Assembly: GCA_947044365.1 (NCBI GenBank)
Contig: OX345636.1
Coordinates: 45,819,037-45,883,036, forward strand
DNA from: Petrosia ficiformis
Taxonomy: Eukaryota > Porifera > Demospongiae > Haplosclerida > Petrosiidae
Direction of reading: 5' to 3'
Length of the DNA: 64,000 nucleotides
Below are positions 31,246 to 46,732 of the stretch, one piece after another. The notes below the pieces were generated by a model. It had not been told where the DNA came from and did not search any database. It worked only from the letters and a program-made list of their open reading frames with translations. The first letter of the stretch is position 1; each line of letters starts with the position of its first letter. Both the position numbers and the translations under genes were made by a program.

Positions 31246-32944
31246 TTTGCATTAATGGGTGTGTAAAATATGAATATACTTGCTGTATGAGAACGTTATC
31301 AATAATGATATTCATCCACTGATAGGGACAAAGATCAGTAAATTTATATTACCTGAAATAAAATTGTTATTGTAAAGGTGCCACAGGGCTAACCTGGGTA
31401 GGTATCGTTTATACCTGGAAAGAATATCACTTTACCAAATTATATAATTATTATTTGGTGCTAATTATGCTAATTATGCTAATTATGCTAATTATGCTAA
31501 TTAGTACACGCAAAAGATGAAAAATGAGTGGGTGGCTCAACGGTCAACGAGCCACTCCTACTTTTTCCTGTCTATTATTAATTTTAATCAAAATGGGAGT
31601 GGTATTATAATGGTACGAGCGGGTCACGAGGCCTCGTTAGCAGGTGAAATATATTTTAGCGCAGATATTCATTTGTACTGATCGAAGTGAAAGGATCAAC
31701 GGTCATCAACCGATCCGTAGTCCACTTTCTCTCGTGTAGTGAAATGTAAGTACATGATTTTTTTTTGGAATCACGAGTATCAGTTGTACTCACTAGATAT
31801 TAAATAATAATTATTGTGTTATTGTACATAATCTGTGTCTAATTCATACATGATGTGCATTACATAGTATACTGTGACATGAGTGGGTTTTGTTATCCTA
31901 TATGAGGTTATAATCACACCTCATGTGGATGATTAACGATTATAAACGCTAAGATCTATAATATTAATTTTAAAAAAGGTTTTTATATATATACTGTTCA
32001 CTACCTTATTAAAGACTAGAGGAGGTGTTCTTTACTGAGAGGCACACAAATGCAAATATAAGTGTACCTTAATATGTTTCTGATGTAACTTCATCCAAGA
32101 TAGTTCATTGCAATCATGCTTGAAGCATGCTTCCTCCTCATGCACGTATGTACCAGTAGCCTCGGATTTGATGTCATCGCTATGGCAATAATCATATTCA
32201 TGCGTGTACAAGGATGTAGGGATGTGCAATATGACTTCAAAATAGTATTGTGTATTGCTACCAAAATATCATGATATGATATAGTATCATGCTATTTGAA
32301 ACTTTTAGGTATAAAATTAGGTTTACTAAACTGTCCAAACACACCCAAAGCCAATATTGTATCACGATGTTGAATGAAATTACTGATAGCAAATTAGATA
32401 TATCGATACATACATTGTGTATCACACATCGCTACAAGGATGTAACTATAAGATGTAATATTGTATGACTGTTTTGCAATTTAGTTGATACCGGAATAAT
32501 AAACCGGCCTAGGCCAAAACATTGTGGTTTAGAATTAAGATTGTCATTCTTGTGTTGTTTTATTTAGTTAAAACCCCTTTTAGTAAGGTATTTTGACTTT
32601 AAATAAACTTTAAACTATAACCAAATCACAAGTCTACTGTACATTGTAATAACTAACTAAAATGAAAAATGGCTAGTTAAACCTTTTATAATATTACCTT
32701 AGTTACATGTAATTAATTAATAATTACATGATAACTAAAACTGTGATAACTAGGCATACTATAACTAAAATTAGTCGTTGTCATACTAAAACAACATTAA
32801 TTCATACATACGTACATGCACACGTACATGTAGTGTTGTCATGGACATTTATGATATCAGCAATGTTGGTTGTTTATTGCCCTCCCTGTAAAAGCATAAT
32901 AATGCACATATATTATGCTGTATGTTTTTGCTTATGTATAGCTA
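31246..32944. promoter_or_regulatory. intergenic region between divergent CD36-family genes
   Basis: 1.7 kb holding the 5' regions of both paralogues. It includes a 4-fold 'taattatgc' run near 31460-31500 and an inverted 'gatcgaagtgaaaggatc'-type palindrome near 31680. A family C copy lies at about 32560-32805. A CpG-bearing stretch at about 31600-31740 ending 'tctcgtgtagtgaaatg' could hold a promoter or a noncoding first exon, which is inference only. Confidence 0.4.
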
Positions 32945-35900
32945 ATGTCATCAACGCCTGTTACTCAGGGAGAAATGAGTAACGTACCTGAGGAACAACC
33001 TTTGTTAGGATATAATGTCGGGATTGCAAGAGGAGGAAAGAGGAAGTTACCACCATGTTGCATGCCCTGTTGTGTGGTGTATATGATAATTACTGTGATC
33101 ATCTGTGGAGGATTGGCTATTGGATTAGGTGCGGCTTATAATTCCATTAATGATGAAGTGCAGAAAGTAGTAGCTCAGGTAATTAGTTAATTAATTAATT
33201 AATTATATGTAATTAATTAATTAAAAAACCATTACTGATATTAGTGGTGTGACTAATATGGAATTCTAATGTTCAAATATTTAATGATAGAAAGCTTCTA
33301 AAACTTTCTAATGAGTATTGTTATGGCACATAGGGCCATCCCTATAATTGCTTTCCAGTTTCCTCGTGGTTTAATAGGAAATAGGTATCCTGTAAGTACG
33401 TGTGTGTATTTGATCTATAAATAATTATATATATTATATTATATTATCTTATAATGATATTCATTTACCATACATTTACAATTGGGTTGGTAAGTTCATA
33501 TACTTCACTACATACTACTAACAGGTTTATATTTTTATATATCAACCTCTCCCACTGTGGACTAAGAAGACTAATAATCACTAATAATTAATTTGCAAAA
33601 GTTTGATATTAGTGGACTAAACATGCCACATACATATATATAATTATTATATATAATTATATATTATATATTATATATATATATATATATATAAAAATAC
33701 AAGTATATTTATATATATGTGTGTGTGTGTGTTTGTGTCACTTACATGTATGCGGGTACACGTTGTATATGTACATATACATGTAGCATGTACATGTAGT
33801 TAAGGAAGTTGCGTCATTCTGGGGGGGGGGGGGGTGGTTTTGGTCAATTAATGGGCATGACGCATAATAGAACATGCACTCAAGCTCTACAGACCAGCAG
33901 GAAGAACGCTATGCCTAGAAACTGGAATTACTAGCTATTGTAGGTACAATATATTCCTAAAGTTCTATAAGAACCTCTAAAAAGTAAGGAGGGTGTATAA
34001 TCAAAATATTAACTACATGTATAATAGGATGTTGTGTTTCATACAGTTATACATGAGAAAGTCAGCTACATGTATGATAACTGAATGTCGGACATCGTAA
34101 AGCAATCATAGGGACAGTTTTTCTTTATATATCTTGTTGTTCTTGTTATTGAGATTAAGTATTGTGAGACTGAATTCAATCTTCCCAAACCATGTGATCA
34201 GAAGTTTTTGATGTGTTTTGAAGCATGGGCCAATTTGGATCAGTTAGTGAGTGCACCATTGGGAATACATTTCAGCCTATTAACAAAGAGTTAATGCTGT
34301 TAATGACAATATAATCATAATTACCTGTGGCCATTTGGCCCAAAGAGAGAACTGTGCAGTGCCAAATAAGAAGCTCTTTGGGCCGCCAACAGTGTACCAT
34401 ATGACCTTATCATTGCAAATGTATATTATTAGGAGGTGTGGCAAGGCAATAATGCAAAATTTATGTTAACTAAAATGATTGTACCGCATCACATCTCTCC
34501 CTATACTGCTGATTAGTGGGTATTTAGAAGATGTAATTGTTTATCAAAATTATTATTTCCAAGTCACCGATAGATTATCCACGATCATATGCATGTACAG
34601 TGTACATGTACAAATGTACATGTATTTCAATAAAATATCACCATACAGTAACAATAATTACCCTGTATAGTACAGTAATTACTACTGTGGTGTTCAATTG
34701 ACATTGACAAGTACACCAATTACTGTCAAAACTACTGTTGAACTACTGTAGTGTGACAATGAAACTACTGTACTGTATAGTGATGTTTTATTGACATATA
34801 CTGTACATGTTACACCCTGTATAGTACAGTAATTACTACTGTGGTGTTCAATTGACATTGACAAGTACACCAATTACTGTCAAAACTACTGTTGAACTAC
34901 TGTAGTGTGACAATGAAACTACTGTACTGTATAGTGATGTTTTATTGACATATACTGTACATGTTACATACATGTGTATGTTAACAACCATAGTGTGGAT
35001 CAGCCTTAATACAGATAAAATAACTATTGTATATGTATATTGTATTGCATACATGTAGTGTTATCATAACACTATCTCAAAACAACGATTATACATAGCT
35101 TATGATTACTTTGTATAGCTTGTTCCCTGACCTCAAGAATATTTCTGGTATCAAATGACATCCTAACAACTGATCTTGTGTAAAAGCTATCGCTGGCAAA
35201 GATTGGCTTCAAATTGAGTACAATTGAGATAGTGGCTGCTGTGGCATCGGTTATGCATTGACCATAAGTTTCTACATGTACATATGCATGTACATGTACA
35301 TTGTAGCTCCACCTCTGGCTGTCACCTGCTGTGTTCAGTGATTCAAACATAATACCATATGTTTTCTACATGTTACTCTTCTGGGTCTTTGTACTCAAAG
35401 AAACAGCATGATGCGTGCTTTCTATAAGTGTTTGTGATTCACAGTAATGAATATTGGGTACATGTACTTATGATAAGCCTTTCATGAAGTGCTCTGCCCT
35501 GTACCTGAATAGATACTATAGTCTGTATTATTGTCTAACTGGCAGTGCTAACTATATAAATGTACATGTTATGTAGCAGATTTCTTTTTATGGTTTCAAA
35601 GCCAGACTGGATGGGTAGACCTTAGAAGTGCATTTTAATTACATTGACAGGTCAACTAAGACATGTGACTCACATGCTATACAAATGTAGTATACAATTG
35701 TTATTGTCATTCCTGTTTAGTTATGATAATTGTCCAGTATTACTATATAGTGACATATATGTATGATATACTAATTATTGTTAGTGTTGTACCTATACTG
35801 GTATAGGTACATGTAAGTGTACAGGTGCCTATACCATGGTATAGGTAAATATAGGTATAGGCAAGTAGTATAGGGCAGATACAGATACTTTATAGACCCA

Positions 35901-38900
35901 GTTTTGAAACACTGTAGTACTATTTTACTGTAGGAAAAGATTGATACAACAGTCAAAATCATATTTTTTTTAGCTATTTCCATCTTGTCTAGTAGTTTCA
36001 TTTTCCAACAGAAATGGCTATATAGAGCAGTGCTAAAAATTACATGTAGTGATGCTCATGAACATATACATATGTAGTAAAAAAAAAAGGAGTGAACACA
36101 TGTATATATAGGTAGGCAGTTTTAGTTGCCTATAATATCTGTATCTGAATTATAGGTAAAACCTAGTACATGTAAAGGTACATCACTAGTTATTGTACAT
36201 GTATAATCCCATGTGCGTGCTAAAAATTACATATGTAGTGATGCTCATGAACATATACACATGTAGTAAAAAAAGGAGTGAACACATGTATATATAGGTA
36301 GGCAGTTTTAGTTGCCTATAATATCTGTATCTGAATTATAGATAAAACCTAGTATAGGTACAACACTAGTTATTGTACATGTAAAATCCCATGCACAAAT
36401 TAATAGAAATGGGACAGTGGCTTGATCAGTAGATTATGTTGCTATAGCAACCAATTTATGTTTAGTAATATGTCATTTTGAGCAATTATTATTATTACTT
36501 TCAAAGTCCAAAACCAAATATAAAATTAAGTTTATCTCATCTGGGAGGGGAGAGGAGGAACCTGGGATCCCTCCTTCCCTCTCCCAACCCAAATTGTCAA
36601 ATCATCACCATAAACAAGATATTATGTAGAAAAGGTACATTGTATCTGTATGATTGCTTTGTGATGGCAAATAATCATTGCTGATGACTCTCTTGTCTGA
36701 AACCCAATAATTTATTATATACATGTACTTGTACATGTGTTTATGTAGTTACTTGTTTTTCCATTATTTTTACAGTTTTTGTTTAAGTTTGGGAATATAT
36801 TTCAGTTACAACAGGTAGTAATGTAGTTCCACATGCCAATTTCATTCTGCTGGTCTGCTCAGTCTCAAACATGCACAGTTACAACAGGTATTAATGTAGT
36901 TTCCACATGCTGATTTCATTCTGCTGGTCTGTTCAGTCTCAAACACGCACAGCTACAACAGCTATTAATGTAGTTTCCACATGCTGATTTCATTCTGCTG
37001 GTCTGCTCAGTCTCAAACACGCACAGTTACAACAGGTATTAATGTAGTTTCCACATGCTGATTTCATTCTGCTGGTCTGTTCAGTCTCAAACACGCACAG
37101 CTACAACAGCTATTAATGTAGTTTCCACATGCTGATTTCATCCTACTGGTCTGCTCAGTCTCAAACACGCACAGTTACAACAGGTATTAATGTAGTTTCC
37201 ACATGCTGATTTCATTCTGCTGGTCTGTTCAGTCTCAAACACGCACAGTTACAACAGGTATTAATGTAGTTTCCACATGCTGATTTCATCCTACTGGTCT
37301 GCTCAGTCTCAAACACGCACAGTTACAACAGGTATTAATGTAGTTTCCACATGCTGATTTCATTCTGCTGGTCTGTTCAGTCTCAAACACGCACAGCTAC
37401 AACAGGTATTAATGTAGTTTCCACATGCTGATTTCATTCTGCTGGTCTGTTCAGTCTCAAACACGCACAGCTACAACAGCTATTAATGTAGTTTCCACAT
37501 GCTGATTTCATCCTACTGGTCTGCTCAGTCTCAAACACGCACAGTTACAACAGGTATTAATGTAGTTTCCACATGCTGATTTCATTCTGCTGGTCTGTTC
37601 AGTCTCAAACACGCACAGCTACAACAGGTATTAATGTAGTTTCCACATTCCGATTTCATTCTGCTGGTCTACTCAGTCTCAAACACACACAGTTACAACA
37701 GGTATTAATGTAGTTTCCACATGCTGATTTCATTCTGCTGGTCTGTTCAGTCTCAAACACGCACAGCTACATGTACAACAGGTATTAATGTAGTTTCCAC
37801 ATGCTGATTTCATTCTGCTGGTCTGTTCAGTCTTAAACACACACAGCTACAACAGATATTAAGGTAGTTTCCACATCAGTCTCAAACATGCACAGCTACA
37901 ACATCAGTCTCAATAACAATCAGCCACCATGTACATGTATAGTGATGTATTCATTATAAGTTATTATGTATTTCAATAGTATTCAAATACAATTGCAAAT
38001 ACAAATACTTCATGTACAAATGTATTCAAATACAAATGTAAATACAAATACAAATGTAAATACAAATACTTCATGTACAAATGTATTCAAATACAAATGT
38101 AAATACAAATACAAATGTAAATACAAATACTTCATGTACAAATGTATTCAAATACAAATGCAATTACTTTGAAATGTATTTAAATACTTTTCAAATACTT
38201 TTTAAATACTACTTTGTCTAATCAAAAACTGATTCATGTGCCGTCGTCAGCCATGAATAAATTTAAAAGTAATATTTAGTAAAATTTATATAGCATGATA
38301 AACTTAAATAATAACTTATTGATTACACCTAATAAACATAAGTTCTTCAAATATTTTGTCCTTTAAACAACATCTGTCAGGGCGAAACACTTTTCCAGCA
38401 ATGCTAAAAGGCCTTTCCATGGGTGCTGAGGATGCTGGAACACAAAGATAGTTTGGAGCTATCTTAGTAAGTTGTGGAATCTTTTCCTGGTTGTTCATCC
38501 AAAATACAAGCGGGTCTTCCTCTTGTGCTAACCAAGGAGTGCAAAGATATTCTTCAACCAATGCGTCAATATCACTTGCAGCAAATCTGGTAGAATTAGC
38601 AGGACTCCTTATCAAACTCATTCTCATTCTCTTGGCTGGGGTCTCAGTTTGAACTGCGACAGTTGGCTCAGTAACTGTGGTGTCAATGGAATTGAGACTC
38701 TGCTGAAGTTTTGAGATTAAGCTTTCAGTGTGCTATATTCTGCTGATGTACACCATTTAAGTTAGAACCTTCAGGTGGACCCAAAAATTAGATGTGGCCT
38801 TTGTAGATCCTGATATGACAGTGCTGCAGTGCTTGCACTTAGCTTTAAAACTGCCCTCAACATTCTCAGGAAGTGCCTGAACACAACTGAAGAGGCGTAT

Positions 38901-41900
38901 TGTTTGTAGCCATCTTCAAAACAAGCAGTCAGTCAGTCAGTCACAAAAATTAAATGCTAAGGTGTTAGATTTTAAAATTGAATTGGTGTTAACTGCTGTT
39001 TCCTGTAAATAACAGATAAGAATGTATTATTAGCAGTTGATGAAGTTTGACAGTACAGTATTACATAATTATTATTACTAATTGAGAAAAGTGTATTTGA
39101 AGAGTATTTGAAGTATATTTGAAGAATATTTGAAGTATATTTGAAGAATATTTGAGGAGTATTTGAAGAGTATTTGGTGAATGCAAATACTTTCTCAAAT
39201 TAATTAAATAAAAATGCAAATACTTTTAATTTTAAATCCTCAAATACAAATATTTGAAAAAAGTATTTAAATGCAATTAAATACAAATACTAATGTACAT
39301 GTATTTGACCTCATGCCTGCTATCAATACTGTTTACTACTGGTTGGATTTGAGCATACCTTAAAATAAATTTATTATTTGTTCTTCTTGTACTATGAAGT
39401 CGTTTTGAATGTGCACAGATTTTAGTCGTATTTAAATCTTCAAGATATGGTTCTTGTACTTTTTTCTCTCTTTAGGAAGTTGCTCTCACTCCTGATAGTC
39501 AGACAATAGACAAGTTTGCCAGTTCTCCAGTTCCAGTACACATGACATTCTACCTCTTCAATCTAACTAATGCTGATGAGTTTCTGAATAATGGTAGCAA
39601 ACCAATAGTGAAGGAGATTGGGCCTTTTGTTTACATGTGAGTACACAGCTAGGATTTTAGGAATCAGTGTGTTGAGACCCTTTTGGTTTGAGTAGTTTAG
39701 AAACAGGAAATTTAAGTTTCAGAAACACGTACAGTGTGTACATATACAATTGCTAATGTATGTACATGTAATATACGGTACATGTCAATAAAATGTCACC
39801 ATACAGTATAGTAATTACTCATCATAATACAATAGTAGTAATTGATATACTTGTCAATTCAGGATCACACTGGTGAGACTGTACTGACAGTAGTATTGTT
39901 TAATTTAGTATGTCAATAATGTCCACTTTTAGTTATAGTTATACATGTAGTATGAATAATTTCTCAAACTTTTAGTTTAGTTATAGTTATTGCAATAGAC
40001 TTGTAATTTAGTTATAGTTTAGTGAACTAAAAGTCAAAATGCCTTACTAAAACGGGTTTTGGTTATAGTTATAGAAACAATACTAACTGACAGCAAGTAC
40101 AATTAAGGTAATAACTGGTGATTGAGACATATTGTACATTTACTTAACTCAATAATTTTTACTTTAGATGTTTGAATCCAAGAATAACAGAATCAATTGT
40201 TTCATTTATAAAATTTCACAGAAGGGGATTGATACCCCTAAACCCTCTACAGTACATTACAGGTTTACAGTACACCTCCCTCCACTCAGAATAAAATGTG
40301 TATGAAGCCTGTATTCCCTTTGATACACAAAATCAATTAGTTGTTTGTTTAATCACTTACTTAATCCAGTTTATGCATTTCTCAGGATTCGTTTGTACGT
40401 CTTCATCTACATCTACCTGTAGTACACGTGTACATGAAAAATTAATCTACTTTCATTATGCATTATATGTCAATACAAATTCACCGTAGTTCCACAGTAG
40501 TTCCCTTATCACACTACAGTAGTCCCACAGTAGGTTTGACATAATTGGTATACTTGTCAATTGAGCACCACAGTAGTGAGACAGTAATTACTATACTACA
40601 CAATCATGTATATATACTGACAGTATAACTAAGGTAATTACTGTTACTGTATGGTGACATTTTATTGACATACATGTACATGTATACTTACTTATTAATT
40701 TTTTTGCTATACAATGTAACATGTAATTAAGTACAACATACTTGTGTATAGTGCTTGAAATAAAATTTTCCAGACGTTTTGGTTCTTTGTCAGGACAAAA
40801 TTCCATTTGTTCGGACTCAGGGTGGCACTAAAAAGAGCGTTTTAGAGCGTGAAAAAATAAAAGAAAAAGGTGAAATCTAATATCCCGTGGGTTCTCCATT
40901 TACTTCAATTGCTTTAGGAATCACTTTTTTAAGGTGTCGTACATGTATGTACATGTATTTTATACATTTTGGTACATCAACTTTCTTCCAAAACACACAT
41001 GTAACATCTTATAATCCATGCTACCTATGAACAAGAGAACTTTAGGACATTTCTAGGGATCGATCTTACAATCCCTACCAATAAGATATACACACATGTA
41101 CTTCGTTCAGTTTAAGAATAACAGCTAGTGCATCATTCATGGTTTCATACAGGATTTTCTGTTAGGGTGGGGAAAGAAATGATCATGTGAAGCACACTCC
41201 TCCTTTGGGGGTCTGGGAGTGCTCCCCCAGGATATTTTTTTTAATTTAGGCTCTGTGAAGTTGCTTCTGGTGATTTCTGGGGTCCCAGGAGTCTTGGCTT
41301 GTGGCTAAGATGTTGTTGTATATTGAAATACATTTGGCCTGAAATGTAAGAGGAGGGATTGGGAGCAGGATATCCCATGGTGCTTTCTTTGCTGTAAATG
41401 TTTACCACAGCCTTAGACAGTATAGAAGGAAAACAGTTGGAGATTTGTCTGTTAAAATAACTTTAAAACATACATGCATGTACATGTACATGTGCATATA
41501 CATGTACATGTATAAAATTAAAAACACTTTCATTTTTCAATTTCTTTCTCTTTAAGAATTTATACCTTCAATTCTGATCTTCACAATAGTAATTATATTT
41601 TTTGTCCTTTTATTCAGTGAAAATAAGACCAAGTTTGATATGATATGGAATAAAGATGAAAGTATTCTTCGTTACAACGAAAGTTGTATATATACTCTCA
41701 ATAAGAATAAGACTAAACTGAACCCTCTCAAAACAAATATTACTACACTTAATCTACCTCTTCTGGTAAGCAAGGATGTGTAATCTCTCTATTCCTGACA
41801 CCCTTGGGACAACAATTATAACTGTCCTGATTAAAGGGGTAACCTCCTTTCAGAGAAGTTGGAATAGAGGAGTTCTATATATTGATATATCACAATTATA

Positions 41901-44900
41901 TTCCAAAAGAAATAGCTGTTTTGTTTTTTTGAAAGACATAAAAATTGACGTCAATTGAAGAACACGTAAATAAATTCCATAGAATATTATTTACACACAC
42001 TTCAATCAACTACGAATTTCAACAAATATAAATTCCTCATGAAAAATGCCCACTATACAGTATTCTATTGCCATTTTACTGTAATAATTAACATACATGT
42101 AATTATCATATACATGTACATGTACATGTAAATTAGCTACATGTACACTGTCAAGAGTTTTTCATTAGGGGTGATTGGGTATTCACCACCCTTTGCCAGA
42201 ATCTCACATGTAGAGTACCGTTTGGACTATGGATGTACAAAGTTGTAATGTACACTACATGTACTTCATGCTTTGCACTGTATATTACAGTATGTACATG
42301 TACTGTATTGCATAAAGTATTTTGAGTATAGTACATGAAAATTCATGAGCAAAAAGAGTATGGCGTAGAAACAATTAATATTTTCTGTTCTATATTTATT
42401 TTCAGGGTCTTCTGGTCCAGTTTGAGAAATTGCAGAAGATGGTAGAAAATCTTCCTGAGATAGCAAAGAAGCTTGTGGATGATATCATAAAGGGATTGGA
42501 TACAGCATTAAAAAATGAGTTCTCTGAGAATCTATTCATGACCCGAAGTGTTGATGAGATTATCTGGGGATATGAAGACCCTTTTCTAAAATATCTGTCA
42601 CAATTTAATCTCTCATTTCTACCTATACCCAAAGATGGAAGATTCAGTTTAGAGGTACGTGTTCATGTGTATTTGTGTTCCTCTGTGAATCTGTTCTCTT
42701 TATGTACATGTATATCCAATGTATTTATACATATAGTAGATAATATCAAAATATATACATAAATGTAGCTACATGTAGTTTTAGTAGATTTGTGTAAAAG
42801 TACATGTACAGCAGATAACTATTTTAGCTACATGTACATGTATAATTATTACTATACCAAGCTACATGTACATGTATTATAATACTTACATGTATATAAA
42901 CCATAGAATACAATATCTCCATGCTTGAGGAGAAGAAATATATACATTACTGTATTTGTCAAGACAGTATGTACTGTAGTATACTGACAGTAGACTAAGA
43001 TAATTACTATTACTGTATGGTGACTTTATTGAACTACTGTAGTGTGATAATGAAACTACTGAGTAACTACTGTACTGTATGGTGACTTTTTATTGACATA
43101 TACTGTACATGTATACTCTACTTCTGATCAGCATATAACCGTATGCAAGTACATGTACATGTACTTCTTACACCATATGAGACTATATACATGTGCATGT
43201 AAGTATTTTGTGACTTCTTTCATGTACATGTACATGTACATACATGTACATACATGTAGAAGAAATAACCATCTCTCACAGTACAGTACACATATACATA
43301 CATGTACATACAGTTGAGTAGTACAATTGTAATTTGTTTTAAAATTGCATATTAAATTAATGAATTCATAACCCACAAATTTATGTGTGGATGTAATGCT
43401 GTATTTCAAGAGAAGAGAAAAGAGATGAAGAGAGTCAATGGAAGATGTAGGGGAGTGGTCAGTTTGAAATGGGTGGAGCTTTGGACAGGGCTAATGTAAT
43501 CAATGCTCTTCTTTTTTTTATGATGACAACACTCCAATTTTTTGCATAAATTGTGTCTTGATTACATGATGTGTAAAATATCAACAGTGCATAATTTTAA
43601 TAGCTATACTACCCTAGTACAATGCAGTTATGGAATTCATAAACTTAATTGGTAATACCACATTTAATTTAGTTTATTGTCTAATAACATACATGTACAT
43701 GTACATGTTACAATTTACATAATTATAATTACATACATGTGTATGTGTTTTTGATAAGCTTACATGTACAATGTATATGGTGCACCATTGGCCCAAAGAG
43801 CTTCTTATTTGGCACTGCACAGTTCTCTCTTTGGGCTAGATGGTGCAGTTAATTATGTTCATAATATCACTAACTGCATTAAATGTCTGTTAATTGGTTC
43901 AAGATGTATTCTCAATGGCACGCACACTAACTATTGTTGAGCCAATTTGGCCCATGTACATTAAGGCAAATGCCGTGTTCATCATTACACTCTGCACCCA
44001 GTACTAGAATGTATTTCAAGCAAGTGCGAGATTTAATGGGTTACATGTACACATGTGGAAATGATTATTTAATTTTGTTTTTGAAAGTGCCTTGTGTTCT
44101 TTTATTTTTGTGTAAAATATTCTTATTATTTTATAAAACAAAATGATTTAAAATATAATTAAATACATGTACATTGTACACTGTGTAGCATACATGTACA
44201 TGTAGATGAAAGGGTATATTGTCTGTATTATTAATTTATTATTGTGATAAAATTCTGAAAACTGATTGGTTAAGTGCAACACTGGTGCACAGATCAGATC
44301 CTATCCTAGCATCTGGCAACGTTGAAGGAAGCATATTGTACTTAGAGAACAACACATTGATGTGATGTAAACTCGTAAAGGAACGCTTTGCATCATATTA
44401 TGAATCAGCCTTTACTGTTCGTAGATCATTATGACGTCTACATGTACATGTATAATACATGTAACATTACTATTTTTATTGTTTTGTTGTCCTGACAGAA
44501 TCGTACAGGCTTCACTGGCCCTAATATGGTCTATACTGGAAAATATGACTCCAGGGACACAGCTCGGTATCTCATGTGGAATGGACAGTTTTCTATTTCT
44601 GGTTGGGGTACTCCCTATGCTATGATGCTTAATGGAACTGAAGCCCTTCTATTTCATCCTGGAATAAACAAAGATGAACGTTTGGAGGTTTTTGTTAGTG
44701 AATTGTTTCGTTCAGGATATTTCTCTTATTATCAAGATGTCACTGAGTATGGTGTGAAAATGTATCAGTTCAGACTTCCACAGGAAGAACTGAAGAAAGC
44801 TAATCAAGATCCTGGATTCTTTATGGATGCTCCTGATGGAGTACTGAACCTCACCGCTGTATACCCACTGAGTATGTTAACAGTACTGCATTAGAGTGTA

Positions 44901-46664
44901 CATGTATACATGTGCATGTATGTACATGTATACATGTGCATGTATGTACATGTATACATGTGCATGTATATGTAAGTGTATACATGTACATGTATATGTA
45001 CATGTATACATGTACATGTATATGTACATGTATGTCAATAAAAAGTCACCTTACAGTAACAGTAATTACATGTACTGTCTCACTACTGTATGTGGTGTTC
45101 AATTGACAAGTACACAAAACTACTGTAGTACAGAAATGAAACTACCGAGTAATTACTGTACTATATGGTGACATTTTAACATGTATACTGTGCATGTAGC
45201 CATGTACATGTACATGTATTATAGATGAAAGGGGTCTGATGATAATGAGAGGGTCTGGTGATATGTGGCATCTACATGTACATTTAGAAAACATTTTTAA
45301 TGTACATGTGTACATGTACATGTATAATCATTAGGATATACATGTACATGTACATATACATGTAAATGTGCATGTATTATAGATGAAGGGAGTCTGATGA
45401 TAATGAGAGGGTCTGGTGATATGTGGCATCTACATGTACATTGTGTACATGTACATGTGTACATTTAGAAAACATTTTTGATATACATGTACATATAAAT
45501 GTGCATGTATAATCATTAAGATATACATGTACATGTACATATAAATGTGCAATGTATTATAAATGAAGGGGAACTGCTAAAGATGGTTGAATTGTATCAG
45601 ATTCTCCTGCCTTCATACACAATGTAGATGTTATGAAAGGCTTGAAGCTTGCTTCAAAGTTAGCATTAGGACTAGTTGGTATGTAGACAAATCCTCAAGT
45701 TCATTTTTACAAATGTGAAGCTTCAGTTTTCTTGGTGTTGATAGTAATTTTATTTTATATAAGCAGTTCATTTATATTCATGAATATTCAATTACTGTTT
45801 AAACTGAGTTTTAATGAAGATTTAGCATACTACAGAGCGTAGAACATGCTTACTGTAAATACGTAACGTTCATTTTTTTGTCTTGTACTGTACATAATAT
45901 AGAGACATTTTTGATTTACAAGTACATGTACATGTATTATAGAAGAAGGGGTGTCTGATGAAACATGTATGTGACATCGATCTACATGTAGGAAAAATAT
46001 TTGAGGGCATTTCCTTGGCTTTGTAACAAAGTACAATGTACATGTACATGTAAGTGTTAGGTGAAAATCAAGATTTTTCGAACATGTAATTTTCAGTTTT
46101 TCACATCCAATATTAAAAATATTCTTCTTAATCACACATGTACATGTACATTGTAGTTATGAAGATATATAGAGAAAAAAAATATCCCTTTGATTGCTTT
46201 GTGGCGTCCAACATTCAGTAATCATGGCTGACTATAAAACACTACATATGTACATACGTGTACTAGCTATTATAGGTATTATTTTGATTATCTACTTTTC
46301 TTTTCTACACAATCATATACATATATATATACATATATGTGTTATATATAACATGTTTCAGAGGTCTATGTGCGTTATATAAACCTGCCACGAGGTAAGA
46401 TATCACCCGAGGGTGTAGCCCGAGGGTGATATCATCCGAGTTGGCAGGTTTATATAACGCATATAGACAGATGAAACATGTTATATTTTAGAATGAGATT
46501 CATACCTTGGATTGTCCTGCAAGAGATTGTCATTGAGTCCGTAAGAAATCGCCGTCGAGTTTCACAAGGTTGATATTTTAAAATATCAACCTATTTTGAG
46601 GTTTATATGAGAAATATAAACTTACACGCCCCATAGAAATGTATGGGCTATGAATATCATTATA

Positions 46665-46732
<68 letters not shown>

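Noticed and set aside
36850..37900. CRISPR-like direct repeats of 74 bp
   Set aside because: No spacers; it is a minisatellite derived from a transposable element.
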